Source of the DNA: Kineococcus terrestris
GTDB taxonomy: Bacteria; Actinomycetota; Actinomycetes; Actinomycetales; Kineococcaceae
NCBI RefSeq assembly: GCF_041020765.1
Contig: NZ_JBEUEJ010000004.1
DNA length: 64,000 bases
Strand: one strand, 5' to 3'
Shown: positions 16,583 to 24,977 of the stretch, piece by piece
How the letters are laid out: each line of letters begins with the position of its first letter
How positions within the stretch are numbered: position 1 is the stretch's first letter
The notes under the pieces: model-generated
What the model was told of the DNA's origin: nothing
The model's database searches: none
Seen by the model: the letters and a program-made list of their open reading frames with translations, nothing else
Position numbers and translations under genes: made by a program

Positions 16583-17608
16583 GTGCGGGGTGCGCGACGT
16601 CGGCTGGCGGCGGCTGTGGTGGCCGCGGGCCTGCTGGCGGGGTGCTCGCCGCCGCTGCCGCCCGCGACGCTGGCCGAGCAGCTGCTGCTCGTGGTCAGCC
16701 CCCACCCCGACGACGAGCTGCAGGGCTGGTCGCTGGTGACCGGCCGCGGGCCGGGCACGTACCCGGTGTTCGTGACGCTGACGCACGGGGAGTCGACCAC
16801 CAAGTGCGCGCCGGAGGAGCTGGAGCGCACCCTGCGGACCGGCTGGGGCGAGCGGGAGCCGGAGCCGCTGCCGGAGGGTCCGGGCACGCCGTCGTGCGCC
16901 GAGGCGCGGCTGGACAGCTGGCACGCCTTCCTCGACGAGGCGACGGCCGTGGAGGGCTGGCGCGAGACCCTCGACGACCTCGTCGAGGGCGAGGTGCAGG
17001 TGCCGGGCGTGGCGGCACCGGCGACGACCTGGGTGGGCGAGTCGGGCGCGCGGGTCGCGGTGGACGGCGGGGACGGGTCGCTGACCCCGCAGGTGGTCGA
17101 CGCGGCCGTGGACGCCGTGCTGGGGCTGCGCGGGACGGTGCTGCCGGACCTGCCGCTGGCGACCGTGGTGGGCGCCGCCTACACCAACGACTCCCCCGGC
17201 GCGGGCCGCAACCGCGCCGCGGACGGCACCTGCACCGACCACCCGTGCGAGGGCGACCCCCGCTACGCCGAGTACGAGCACCCCGACCACTGGGCGGTCC
17301 GGGAGGCGCTGCTGGCCCGCGAGCCGCAGGCGTGGACGTGCGTGACGACGTGGCCGCGGGACCCGGAGCTGACGCAGCGGCGCGACGTGCCGCCCGACGT
17401 GTACGAGGCGCTCATGGGTCTGGGCGGGGAGGTCGAGCCCGGTGACCCGGAGTCCCGCGAGCGGCTGGGCGCGCACCAGCGCGCCTACGGCTGGCTGGCG
17501 TTCCCGCGCACGTACTGGACGCCGACGGTGCTGCCGGTGCCGGACGAGGCCGGTGAGCCCCTGGTGATGTCGTCGCGGCAGTCGTTCACGTGCCGCCGGC
17601 CGGCGTGA
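16583..17608 (+). CDS. PIG-L-family deacetylase lipoprotein
   Basis: 341 aa from GTG at 16583. No Shine-Dalgarno, but a CACGAT hexamer lies 6-7 nt upstream, suggesting a leaderless mRNA. Lipoprotein signal with lipobox LLAGC (Cys ~21), so the enzyme is anchored outside the membrane. The zinc motif HPDDE (SPHPDDEL, ~residues 41-47) and the later H-P-D-H at EHPDHWAV match the PIG-L/LmbE fold, which removes N-acetyl groups from GlcNAc-type substrates. Extracytoplasmic placement is less usual than the cytosolic MshB-type enzymes and suggests a wall or exopolysaccharide substrate. Confidence 0.85.
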   Translation: MRGARRRLAAAVVAAGLLAGCSPPLPPATLAEQLLLVVSPHPDDELQGWSLVTGRGPGTYPVFVTLTHGESTTKCAPEELERTLRTGWGEREPEPLPEGPGTPSCAEARLDSWHAFLDEATAVEGWRETLDDLVEGEVQVPGVAAPATTWVGESGARVAVDGGDGSLTPQVVDAAVDAVLGLRGTVLPDLPLATVVGAAYTNDSPGAGRNRAADGTCTDHPCEGDPRYAEYEHPDHWAVREALLAREPQAWTCVTTWPRDPELTQRRDVPPDVYEALMGLGGEVEPGDPESRERLGAHQRAYGWLAFPRTYWTPTVLPVPDEAGEPLVMSSRQSFTCRRPA

Positions 17609-17617
17609 GGGCGACCC

Positions 17618-18439
17618 CTACTTGACCGCGCCACCGGTGACACCGGCCGCGATGTAGCGCTGGGCGAGCACCAGCAGTGCCGCGGCGGGGATGCTGGCGA
17701 GGGTCGCGGTGGCCATGAGGGCGCTCCAGCTCTGCGTGTGGGCACCGATGAACTGGTACATGCTCAACGTGATGGGCACCACGTCGCTGCCGGTCGTCAG
17801 GGTGAGGGCGAAGAGGAAGTCGCTCCACGCGAACAGGAAGGCGAAGACGGCGGCGGTGACCAGCGCGTTCCGGCTCAGGGGCACGACCATCGCGGTGAAG
17901 ACGCGCGCCTCGCCGGCCCCGTCGATGCGGGCGGCCTCCAGCAGTGACGCGGGGATGTTCGCCATGAAGGAGCGCAGGAGGAGGATGCAGAACGGGACAC
18001 CCAGCGACGCGTCGGCGAGGACCAGCCCGGTGACGGTGTTCACGAGGCCCAGCTCGCTGTAGAAGCTGAACAGACCGTTGGCGATGACGATGCCCGGGAT
18101 CATCTGCGTGATGAGCAGGACGGTCAGGAAGACCGTCCCGCCGGGTAGCTTCAGAGACGTCCGCGACAGCCCGTACGCGGCGGGCGCGGAGACGGCGAGG
18201 CAGACGGCGACGGCTCCGACGGCGACCGTCAGGCTCGTACCCAGGTTGGGCAGCTGGCTGTCCACCGCTTCGCGGTAGCCGCCCAGGTCGAGGTCGCGGG
18301 GGAACCAGTCGGTGTCCAGCAGGTTCTCGTTGCCCTGCAGGGAGGTGTTCACCATCCAGTAGACGGGGAACAACAGGAACCCGACGACGAGGAGGCCGAA
18401 TGCGGTCTTCAGCCCGCGCGTGAGTGACGTGGTCTGCAC
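17618..18439 (-). CDS. Sugar ABC transporter permease, MalG type
   Basis: 273 aa, GTG at 18439 with AAGGAG upstream. Six membrane segments and the EAA loop (EAARIDGAGEARVFTAMVVPL, ~residue 165-185) that docks on the ATPase. CUT1-family partner of the upstream MalF-type permease, 10 nt away. No ATPase gene is in the locus; CUT1 systems in actinobacteria commonly share one MsiK-type ATPase encoded elsewhere. Confidence 0.93.
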   Translation of the reverse strand: MQTTSLTRGLKTAFGLLVVGFLLFPVYWMVNTSLQGNENLLDTDWFPRDLDLGGYREAVDSQLPNLGTSLTVAVGAVAVCLAVSAPAAYGLSRTSLKLPGGTVFLTVLLITQMIPGIVIANGLFSFYSELGLVNTVTGLVLADASLGVPFCILLLRSFMANIPASLLEAARIDGAGEARVFTAMVVPLSRNALVTAAVFAFLFAWSDFLFALTLTTGSDVVPITLSMYQFIGAHTQSWSALMATATLASIPAAALLVLAQRYIAAGVTGGAVK

Positions 18440-18449
18440 AGTGGCTCCT

Positions 18450-19439
18450 TCAGCCGGCGAGGTCGTTGGCGCGTCTGCTGGCCCGCAGCTGCAGCACCGT
18501 CACGAGCATCGTCGCGACGATGAGGACGTTGCTGAGCGCGGCACCGGTTCCGAACCGGAACTCCGTGAACGACAGCTGGTAGGCCTGGGTGGCGTAGGTC
18601 TGGGTCGCGTTGCCCGGCCCACCGCCGGTGAGCGCGAGGACGATGTCCAGGACCCGGACGGTGTAGATGAAGCCCAGGGTCAGCACGACGAGGACGACGG
18701 GCTGCAGCAGCGGCCAGGTGATGGAGCGGAAGGCGCGGACGCCGGTGGCGCCGTCGAGCGCGGCCGCCTCGTACAGCTCGTCGGGGATCTCCTGCAGCCC
18801 GCCGTAGAGGATGACCATGACGAAGGGGATGCCCACCCAGACGTTGACGAGGATCACGGACCACAGAGCGACTTGCGGGTCGGTCAACCACGGGACAGCG
18901 GGCAACCCCAGCCCGGTCACCACCTGGTTGAGGACCCCGGAGCCGGCGTCCATCATCCGCCGCCAGACGGCCGCGGAGATGATGAGCGGCAGCAACCAGG
19001 GCAGGAGGATCAACGCGCGGAGGACGGACCCGAGCGGAAAGTGGCTGTTGAAGAACAGCGCGAGCAGCAGGCCGATCACGAAGGTGGCCGTGAGGGAGGA
19101 CAGGGTGAACACGGCGGTGTTGAAGGTCAGGCGTCCGAACAGGTCCGAGGTGAGCACCGCGACGTAGTTGTCGAACCCGACGAACGGGGCTTCTCCCGTG
19201 TAGAACGTGGCGGTGCTGTACTCGCGGAAGCTCATCACGACGTTGTTGACGACGGGCACGGCGTAGAAGGCGGTGACGTACAGCGCGGCGGGCAGCACGA
19301 AGGCCCACATGCTGAGGACCCGCCGCCGCCTCAGGCGCGCCGCGTGCGCGCGTCCCCGGCCGGAGCCTCCGCCCGCCGGGCCACCGGTGGGCGGTCCGGC
19401 GGGCGGAGGGGCGGCGGACGCCTCGGTGCGGACGCTCAC
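18450..19439 (-). CDS. Sugar ABC transporter permease, MalF type
   Basis: 329 aa, GTG at 19439. A Pro/Gly-rich cytosolic N-terminus (~40 aa) precedes six membrane segments; the EAA loop reads YEAAALDGATGVRAFRSITWPL. Inner-membrane half of a CUT1 importer, between the binding-protein gene (gap 31 nt) and the MalG-type gene. Confidence 0.93.
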   Translation of the reverse strand: MSVRTEASAAPPPAGPPTGGPAGGGSGRGRAHAARLRRRRVLSMWAFVLPAALYVTAFYAVPVVNNVVMSFREYSTATFYTGEAPFVGFDNYVAVLTSDLFGRLTFNTAVFTLSSLTATFVIGLLLALFFNSHFPLGSVLRALILLPWLLPLIISAAVWRRMMDAGSGVLNQVVTGLGLPAVPWLTDPQVALWSVILVNVWVGIPFVMVILYGGLQEIPDELYEAAALDGATGVRAFRSITWPLLQPVVLVVLTLGFIYTVRVLDIVLALTGGGPGNATQTYATQAYQLSFTEFRFGTGAALSNVLIVATMLVTVLQLRASRRANDLAG

Positions 19440-19470
19440 GACCGGTCCTCGCTGAGCCGGGGAGCAGCCC

Positions 19471-20703
19471 TCACCGCTCGACCTGCGACTGCGCGGTCGC
19501 GAGGGCGTCCTCGACGCTCGCCTGACCGGTGATGACCGCCTGGATCGCGGTGGACAGCGCGGTGTTGACCTCGGGCCACGCCAGGCCGGAGTCGCCGGTC
19601 AGCGACCGCGCGGTGGAGACGGTCTCGACGATGGTCGCCATCTCGGGCTGTTCCTGGGCGAGCTGCTGCGCCGCGCTCTCGATGCTGGGGACGGTGTTGT
19701 TGCTCAGCGCCGTCTCCAGCTGGGTCTCGGGGGAGTTCATGCACTCGACGACGCGGGCAGCGACGGCGGAGTTCTCAGTGCGCGGAACCGTCCACAGCTC
19801 CCCGCCGAGGGGGGCGGCGGGGTCGACACCGGCCTCCGGGACGGGGATCGTGGTCGTCGCCCACTGCAGTCCCTCGGTCTCGTTCAGGCTGGGGATCTGC
19901 CACGGGCCGTTGATCATCATGGCCGCCTGGCCCGCGGCGAACTGGTCCTTGGCGTCGGCCTGCGACCAGTTGACGGCGGAGGTGGACACGAACCCGTCGC
20001 GCGCGAGGTCGGTGTAGAACTTCAGCGCCTCCACGGCCTCAGGGGCGGTGAGGTCGACCTGCGAGCCGCCGTTGGACCAGAGGAACGGGATGAACGTCCA
20101 GGTCCCCTCCGTGCCGCTCGCCGCCGAGTAGGCGAAGCCGTAGCGGTCGGGGGTGGTGAGCGCCTCGGCCGCCGCGCGCAGCTCGTCCCACGTCGTGGGC
20201 ACGGCGACGCCGGCCTCGGCCAGCGCGGCCTCGTCGTAGTACAGGACCAGGGTGTTGACGTTCGGCGCGAGGCCGTACAGCTCGCCCTCGTAGGTGCCGA
20301 CCTCCAGCACCGACGGCAGGTAGTCGCTGGTGTCGACGTCCAAGTCGGCCAGCGGTTCCAGGGCTCCCGTGGAAGCGAACTGGGGCAGGTCGGGGTTGTT
20401 GACCATGAGGACGTCCGGCAGGGAGCGCGTGCTGATCTGCTGCAGCACCTTCGCGTTGTACTGCGGGGAGGGGACGCTCTGGTGGTCGACGGTCGCGCCC
20501 TCCGCTTCGGCGCAGCCCGAGAGCCTCTCCTCGGTGTTGCTGTGCGAGGGCTCGTCCGTGTAGTAGTCGAGGACGGTGAGCGTCACGCCGCCCCCTCCCC
20601 CCTCCGCCGGGGATCCGCTCGTCTCCCCGCCGCACCCGGCCAGCGCGATCGGTAGGGCGAGGGCCGCGAGGGCGGCGAGACGGGTACGGCCGGGTCGAGT
20701 CAT
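19471..20703 (-). CDS. Sugar-binding lipoprotein (CUT1 extracellular binding protein)
   Basis: 410 aa, ATG at 20703 with AGGAG upstream. Signal peptide with lipobox LAGC (Cys ~23), a Gly/Ser linker, then a family-1 solute-binding fold: VLDYYTDEPSH, DVLMVNNPDLPQF, YGLAPNVNTLVLYYDEAAL, PTTWDELRAAAEAL, MMINGPWQIPSL. Captures an oligosaccharide or sugar at the outer face and delivers it to the two permeases. The ligand cannot be read, but neighbours point to catabolism through a dehydrogenase and an isomerase. Confidence 0.93.
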   Translation of the reverse strand: MTRPGRTRLAALAALALPIALAGCGGETSGSPAEGGGGGVTLTVLDYYTDEPSHSNTEERLSGCAEAEGATVDHQSVPSPQYNAKVLQQISTRSLPDVLMVNNPDLPQFASTGALEPLADLDVDTSDYLPSVLEVGTYEGELYGLAPNVNTLVLYYDEAALAEAGVAVPTTWDELRAAAEALTTPDRYGFAYSAASGTEGTWTFIPFLWSNGGSQVDLTAPEAVEALKFYTDLARDGFVSTSAVNWSQADAKDQFAAGQAAMMINGPWQIPSLNETEGLQWATTTIPVPEAGVDPAAPLGGELWTVPRTENSAVAARVVECMNSPETQLETALSNNTVPSIESAAQQLAQEQPEMATIVETVSTARSLTGDSGLAWPEVNTALSTAIQAVITGQASVEDALATAQSQVER

Positions 20704-20773
20704 CGTTGACCACTCCTGTCGGTGTTCTGGTGCGTCGGGTCGTGCGGTGCGGCGTGGTGGACGGGTGCCGCGC

Positions 20774-21727
20774 TCAGGCGGTCGGTTGCGATCGTGCCGG
20801 TCGCCCGGCGTAGGCGCGGTGCGCGGTGTCGAGGTCGCCGCCGCGGGCCGCACCGGGCAGGACGAGGACCCGGGCTCTCGCCCGCAGCTCCTCTCCCCGG
20901 TCGAGCCGCCGGTCGGCGTGCATGAGGGGGGCGGTGGCGAGGAACCCGAACCCGTCGGCGGCCGAGGCGGCGTACACGGGGTGAGGTGCTCCGTGGTCAC
21001 CGGGGTGCGGCAGCAGGGCGACGCCGCCGTGCGCCGGTGCGTCCGGCTCGTCGGTCTCCGCCCCGTCGACGGCACCGCTGTAGGCCGCCCAGGCGAGGCG
21101 CTGACCGTGGAGGTCGCTGACACCGCTGCGGCCGTCGGGCCCCATCAGCACCTCCCCGGTCGCCATGGCGCGCGCTGGGCGGTAGCTGAGACCGGCGTAG
21201 CCGCCCCACGGTGTCTCGGGCCACGGCGTGGTCGACAATCGCACCGCGGCGATCGCCGTCCACGTCTGGTCCCAGTCGAGGGCCCAGGTGCCCTCGACCC
21301 CGGTGTCGGTGGTCGCGGTGAGGTGCCGCACCTCCGTGAGGAGCAGGTCGCCGGCGTCGCTCCTCCACTCCAGCTCCTGGCGGACCGCGGGACCGTCCGC
21401 ACCGCCGGTCACGTCGTGCGCGGTGACGGCGCTGCGTCCCAGCTGACCGCGGTTCCCGCCGTACCCCGGGTGGTCTTCCCAGAACAGGACGTCGTCGACG
21501 AACTTCCAGGAGAACCACAACCCGTGGTGCCACCGGTGGTCGTGGGGGGCGTGGGTGGTGAGCACTCCGCGGTGGCCCAGGGACCGCAGATCGGTGACGT
21601 ACGGGTGGTTCGCCCGCGGCCCCCACTCGAAGCGGGCGAGCTGCTGCCCGTGCGGGCCGAGCAGCTCCGCGCTCGTGGCGTCGCTGGCCCGCCACGTCAG
21701 GGCGGCGGCGGTGGTGGTCGTGCTCAC
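20774..21727 (-). CDS. DUF6807 (PmoA-like) family protein
   Basis: 317 aa, GTG at 21727 overlapping the upstream stop by 4 nt (GTGA). Beta-rich protein with the family's His-rich signature HAPHDHRWHHGLWFSW (~residues 57-72) and EDHPGYGG. Annotated in databases as PmoA/DUF6807 although unrelated to methane monooxygenase. It recurs in sugar-catabolic operons next to Gfo/Idh/MocA enzymes, as here, and may act on a carbohydrate; the reaction is not known. Part of the six-gene minus-strand unit. Confidence 0.8.
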   Translation of the reverse strand: MSTTTTAAALTWRASDATSAELLGPHGQQLARFEWGPRANHPYVTDLRSLGHRGVLTTHAPHDHRWHHGLWFSWKFVDDVLFWEDHPGYGGNRGQLGRSAVTAHDVTGGADGPAVRQELEWRSDAGDLLLTEVRHLTATTDTGVEGTWALDWDQTWTAIAAVRLSTTPWPETPWGGYAGLSYRPARAMATGEVLMGPDGRSGVSDLHGQRLAWAAYSGAVDGAETDEPDAPAHGGVALLPHPGDHGAPHPVYAASAADGFGFLATAPLMHADRRLDRGEELRARARVLVLPGAARGGDLDTAHRAYAGRPARSQPTA

Positions 21728-22884
21728 GCGAGCGCACCGACGTCCGCGGCCGGCGCGACGGGCGTCGGTGGTTCCCAGTCCGTGAACCCGTGCGACCACC
21801 CGGTGCCGTACGCGGGGTCGTAGCGGTCGCCCATGACCTCGGGCAGCGCGACGACGCGGCGCTCGGCGCTGGAGCGGTACGTGGCCTCCAGCACGGCCAT
21901 GACGGCGAGGTTGTCCTGCACCGAGCACAGCGGCGCTCGACCGGCCGCGAGCGCCTGGCGCAGGTGCGCCATGGTCAGCCCGAAGGCGTGCGGGAACCAG
22001 GTTCCGGAGGTGTGCGGCGGCACGGACCGCCGCTCCACGCGGCTGCCGCCGTCGCAGCGCGTGGAGATCACCACTTCGCCCTCGGGCCGCCAGTCCACCA
22101 GCCCGCCCGAACCCTGCACCCACACCGCCTCGTTCCCGTGGCGGACCTCCTCGGTGCCGTAGTAGGTGCCGGTGGACACCAGCACGAGCTGCAGCCCGCT
22201 GGGGTAGCGCAGGGCCAGGTGCCCCCACCCGTCGCTGGTCACGCCGGGCTGGGTGACGTCGTGACCGGTCAGCGCGTACACGGTCTCGGGCGGGCCGAAG
22301 AGCAGCTGCAGCAGGCCGAGGTGGTGGACGGTGAGGCCGACCGTCCACCAACGCTCGTCCTTGCCGAACCACGGGTGGTCGGGCAGGTCGAAGCGGTACT
22401 GCACGAGCAGCTGCGCGTAGCTGGGTTCCCCGACGACCCGGTCGACGAGCAGGGCCCGCGTCAGCGCGATCGCGGAGGGGGTGAAGCACATGTTCTGGTT
22501 CACCATGCCGGTGACGCCGCCCGCCTCGGCGACGCGCACCAGGTCGAGGGCGTCGGCGTACGTCATGCCCATCGGCTTCTGGACGAGGAACGGCTTGCCG
22601 GCCTCGGCGATCCGCTCGACCACCGGCAGGCGGGTGCTGCGGTGGTGGGGGGTGGCGAGGTCGACGACCCCGACCGCGGGGTCGGCGAGCAGATCGGCCA
22701 GATCGGTGTGGGCGACGGCGGTGGGGGTGTCGACCCGCAGGCGCTCGCGGGCGGCCGGGTCCGGGTCGTAGCCGGCGACGACGGGCTGGTCGTAGAGGCG
22801 GTAGCCGGCGCGGTGCGCGGTGGTGATGCTGCCGAGCCCGACCTGGCCGATGCCGAGGGAGGGCCCGCCGGAGGGGGCGCTCAC
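21724..22884 (-). CDS. Gfo/Idh/MocA-family oxidoreductase
   Basis: 386 aa, GTG at 22884 overlapping the previous stop by 4 nt. N-terminal Rossmann domain (GIGQVGLGSITTAHRAGY) and the family's KP motif as QKPMG (~residue 108; EKP is more usual, Lys kept), then the C-terminal beta-sheet domain with WWTVGLTVHHLGLLQLLFG (His likely in the active site). Uses NAD(P) to oxidise a sugar or cyclitol hydroxyl. Translationally coupled to both neighbours, so it acts in the same pathway as the isomerase and DUF6807 protein. Confidence 0.9.
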   Translation of the reverse strand: MSAPSGGPSLGIGQVGLGSITTAHRAGYRLYDQPVVAGYDPDPAARERLRVDTPTAVAHTDLADLLADPAVGVVDLATPHHRSTRLPVVERIAEAGKPFLVQKPMGMTYADALDLVRVAEAGGVTGMVNQNMCFTPSAIALTRALLVDRVVGEPSYAQLLVQYRFDLPDHPWFGKDERWWTVGLTVHHLGLLQLLFGPPETVYALTGHDVTQPGVTSDGWGHLALRYPSGLQLVLVSTGTYYGTEEVRHGNEAVWVQGSGGLVDWRPEGEVVISTRCDGGSRVERRSVPPHTSGTWFPHAFGLTMAHLRQALAAGRAPLCSVQDNLAVMAVLEATYRSSAERRVVALPEVMGDRYDPAYGTGWSHGFTDWEPPTPVAPAADVGALA

Positions 22885-23732
22885 TTGACCGCCCCGAGCT
22901 TCTCGAGGAAGGCGGCCGATCCCAGGACGGCGTCGTCGCCGGCGACCTCCAGGGTGGTGGCGCCGTCGAAGCCGGCGCGGACGAGCGCGTCCCAGATGCC
23001 GCGGACGTCGACGACGCCCTCGCCGAGCGTGGTGGTCGACATGCCGCAGCCGAAGACCTGCCCGCGCCGCTCCTCCCAGCCGGCGTCGAGGTCCTTCCAG
23101 TGCACGTGCTCGATCAGCGGCCCGAAGCGGCGCACGTACTCGACGGGGTCGGCGCCGGCGAGCCAGCTGTTGCCGGTGTCGAGGTTGACGCCCAGGGCCG
23201 GGGAGCTGGCGCGGGCGATGACTTCCTCGAGCCCGTCGGGGGACCCGGTGAGCGGGCCGTGAGGTTCCAGCAGGACCTTCACGCCGAGGTCCTCAGCGAG
23301 GCGCAGCGGTTCGTGCAGCTTCTCCACGACGGTGAAGACCTGCTCGGCGTGCGTCAGTCCCCGTCCGAACGCGGTGACGGGTTCGCCCTCGGTGGTGACG
23401 ACGTGCGGCACCCCGATGGCCGCGGCGGCGCGCACGGCCTTGACGACCTGCCCGGTCCCGTACCGCCAGGGGGCGGAGGCGTCGAGCAGGTCGGCGTGGG
23501 CGCAGAAGGACGTGATGCGCAGTCCTCGGTCGGCGAACAACCGCCGCAGGTCGTGCGGGTTCGCGTCGAGGCTGGCGACGGCGCTGAAGCCGAAGTGGTT
23601 GCCCAGGACCGCGCCGTCCGAGGTGTCGGTGACGTCGGCGGTGGTGAAGCCCCAGTCCCGGATCCGGTCGAGCTGGTGGTCGAGCGTGGAGAAGGGGTCC
23701 ACGAGGGCGAAGCATCCGACCGTGATGGCCAC
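22881..23732 (-). CDS. Sugar phosphate isomerase/epimerase-type TIM barrel
   Basis: 283 aa. I chose the GTG at 23732 (7-8 nt after GGAGA); an upstream GTG at 23738 is too close to that site. Xylose-isomerase-like (AP2E) barrel with metal ligands expected at VVTTEGEP, VLLEPHG, VNLDTGNSW, EHVHWKDL and TTLEVAGDD. Such enzymes isomerise, epimerise or dehydrate ketoses and inosose-type compounds. First gene of the sugar unit, next to the divergent AraC regulator. Confidence 0.88.
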   Translation of the reverse strand: MAITVGCFALVDPFSTLDHQLDRIRDWGFTTADVTDTSDGAVLGNHFGFSAVASLDANPHDLRRLFADRGLRITSFCAHADLLDASAPWRYGTGQVVKAVRAAAAIGVPHVVTTEGEPVTAFGRGLTHAEQVFTVVEKLHEPLRLAEDLGVKVLLEPHGPLTGSPDGLEEVIARASSPALGVNLDTGNSWLAGADPVEYVRRFGPLIEHVHWKDLDAGWEERRGQVFGCGMSTTTLGEGVVDVRGIWDALVRAGFDGATTLEVAGDDAVLGSAAFLEKLGAVK

Positions 23733-23917
23733 GAGCACTCTCCTTCGAGCGGTTCGTCGACCCCGCCGTGGTACCGGCGGGTGTGGCACGAGCGTGCGCG
23801 ACGTGCGGGGTCCATGTCGTCCAGGTGAGGTCAGCGACCGATCGTGAACACCGCGGCCCGGTGCCGGCGGTGGTGTCGTGCCCGCCCGTCAACGTGTTGC
23901 GAGCGCGCCGGGCCCTC

Positions 23918-23923
23918 TACGCT
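23918..23923 (+). promoter_or_regulatory. -10 box (TACGCT) of the AraC regulator
   Basis: TACGCT 34 nt before the ATG, with TTGCGA at 23897-23902 upstream at a short spacing; a GGAGGAG site follows before the start. The 224-bp gap between the divergent genes should also hold AraC sites, but I could not pick clear direct repeats. Confidence 0.4.
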
Positions 23924-23956
23924 GGCCGCGGGCGACGGCGCTGGACGGAGGAGAAC

Positions 23957-24958
23957 ATGGCCACCCGCGTGCGGGCGATGTTCCGGGGGTCGGACGGCAG
24001 CTACCGCGACGATCCCACGGCACCGCTGCGGCGAGCCGGTGCGCGCGGTGACATCGGCCTGTGGGCGTGGGGCCGCGAGCACTACCCGGGGGCGCCGCTG
24101 AGCGACGCGCTGCCCGGCCTGCTCAGCGTGGGCCTGTGGGAGGTCGCCGCCGACCAGGACTGGGGGCTGGACTGGCACCTCAACGAGGGCGTGGAGGTCA
24201 CCTTCGTGACGCACGGGCGCGTGGGGGTGGCCTGCGGGGACGAGCAGCACGAGCTGTCGCGTGCGACGGTCAGCGTGACGCGCCCCTGGCAGCGCCACCG
24301 GGTGGGTCTGCCGCACGTGACGGCCTGCACCCTGGGGTGGTTCGTCGTGGACGTGGGGGCGCTGCGCCCCAACCAGGAGTGGTCGTGGCCGAGCTGGCTG
24401 CCGCTGACGGCCGGTGAGCTGTCGCGGCTGAGCAGCCTGCTGCGCGGGCGCAGCCGCACCGTGTGGAAGACGAGCCCGGAGCTGGTGCGGGCGGCGGAGC
24501 GGCTGGAGACCGCCATGCGCGGCCCGCACCGCCACACGCTGGGGCGCGTGGGTCTGCGCGTGAGCGAGGTGCTGCTGGAGCTGGCCGACGTCCTGGAGGG
24601 TGAGGACACCGAGCTGGACTCGTACCTGACGTCCGCGGAGCGCACGGTGGAGGTCTTCCTCGACACCCTGGGGTCCCGGTTGGACGAGCCGTGGACGGTG
24701 ACGTCGATGGCGCAGGAGTGCGGCCTGGGACGGACGCGGTTCATCCACCACTGCCGTCTGGTGGCCAACGCCTCTCCGGTGGCGTACCTGACGGGCCTGC
24801 GCGTCGAGCGCGGGTTGCAGCTGCTCACGTCGACCGACCTGTCCGTCGCGGACATCGCCCACCGGTGCGGCTTCTCCTCGAGCCAGTACTTCGCCACCGT
24901 CTTCCGCCGCCACTACGACCGCACGCCCCTCGACGCCAGGCGCAGCGCGCGGTCGTGA
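23957..24958 (+). CDS. AraC-family regulator of the sugar locus
   Basis: 333 aa, ATG at 23957 after GGAGGAG. N-terminal cupin-like ligand domain (~45-140: HLNEGVEVTFVTHGRVGV) and C-terminal AraC HTH pair (~235-330): TVTSMAQECGLGRTRFIHHCR and LSVADIAHRCGFSSSQYFATVFRRHY. Typical activator of a divergent carbohydrate operon upon sugar binding. The signal is presumably the sugar imported by the ABC system. Confidence 0.92.
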   Translation: MATRVRAMFRGSDGSYRDDPTAPLRRAGARGDIGLWAWGREHYPGAPLSDALPGLLSVGLWEVAADQDWGLDWHLNEGVEVTFVTHGRVGVACGDEQHELSRATVSVTRPWQRHRVGLPHVTACTLGWFVVDVGALRPNQEWSWPSWLPLTAGELSRLSSLLRGRSRTVWKTSPELVRAAERLETAMRGPHRHTLGRVGLRVSEVLLELADVLEGEDTELDSYLTSAERTVEVFLDTLGSRLDEPWTVTSMAQECGLGRTRFIHHCRLVANASPVAYLTGLRVERGLQLLTSTDLSVADIAHRCGFSSSQYFATVFRRHYDRTPLDARRSARS

Positions 24959-24977
24959 CGGACGTCCGGCACCCAGC

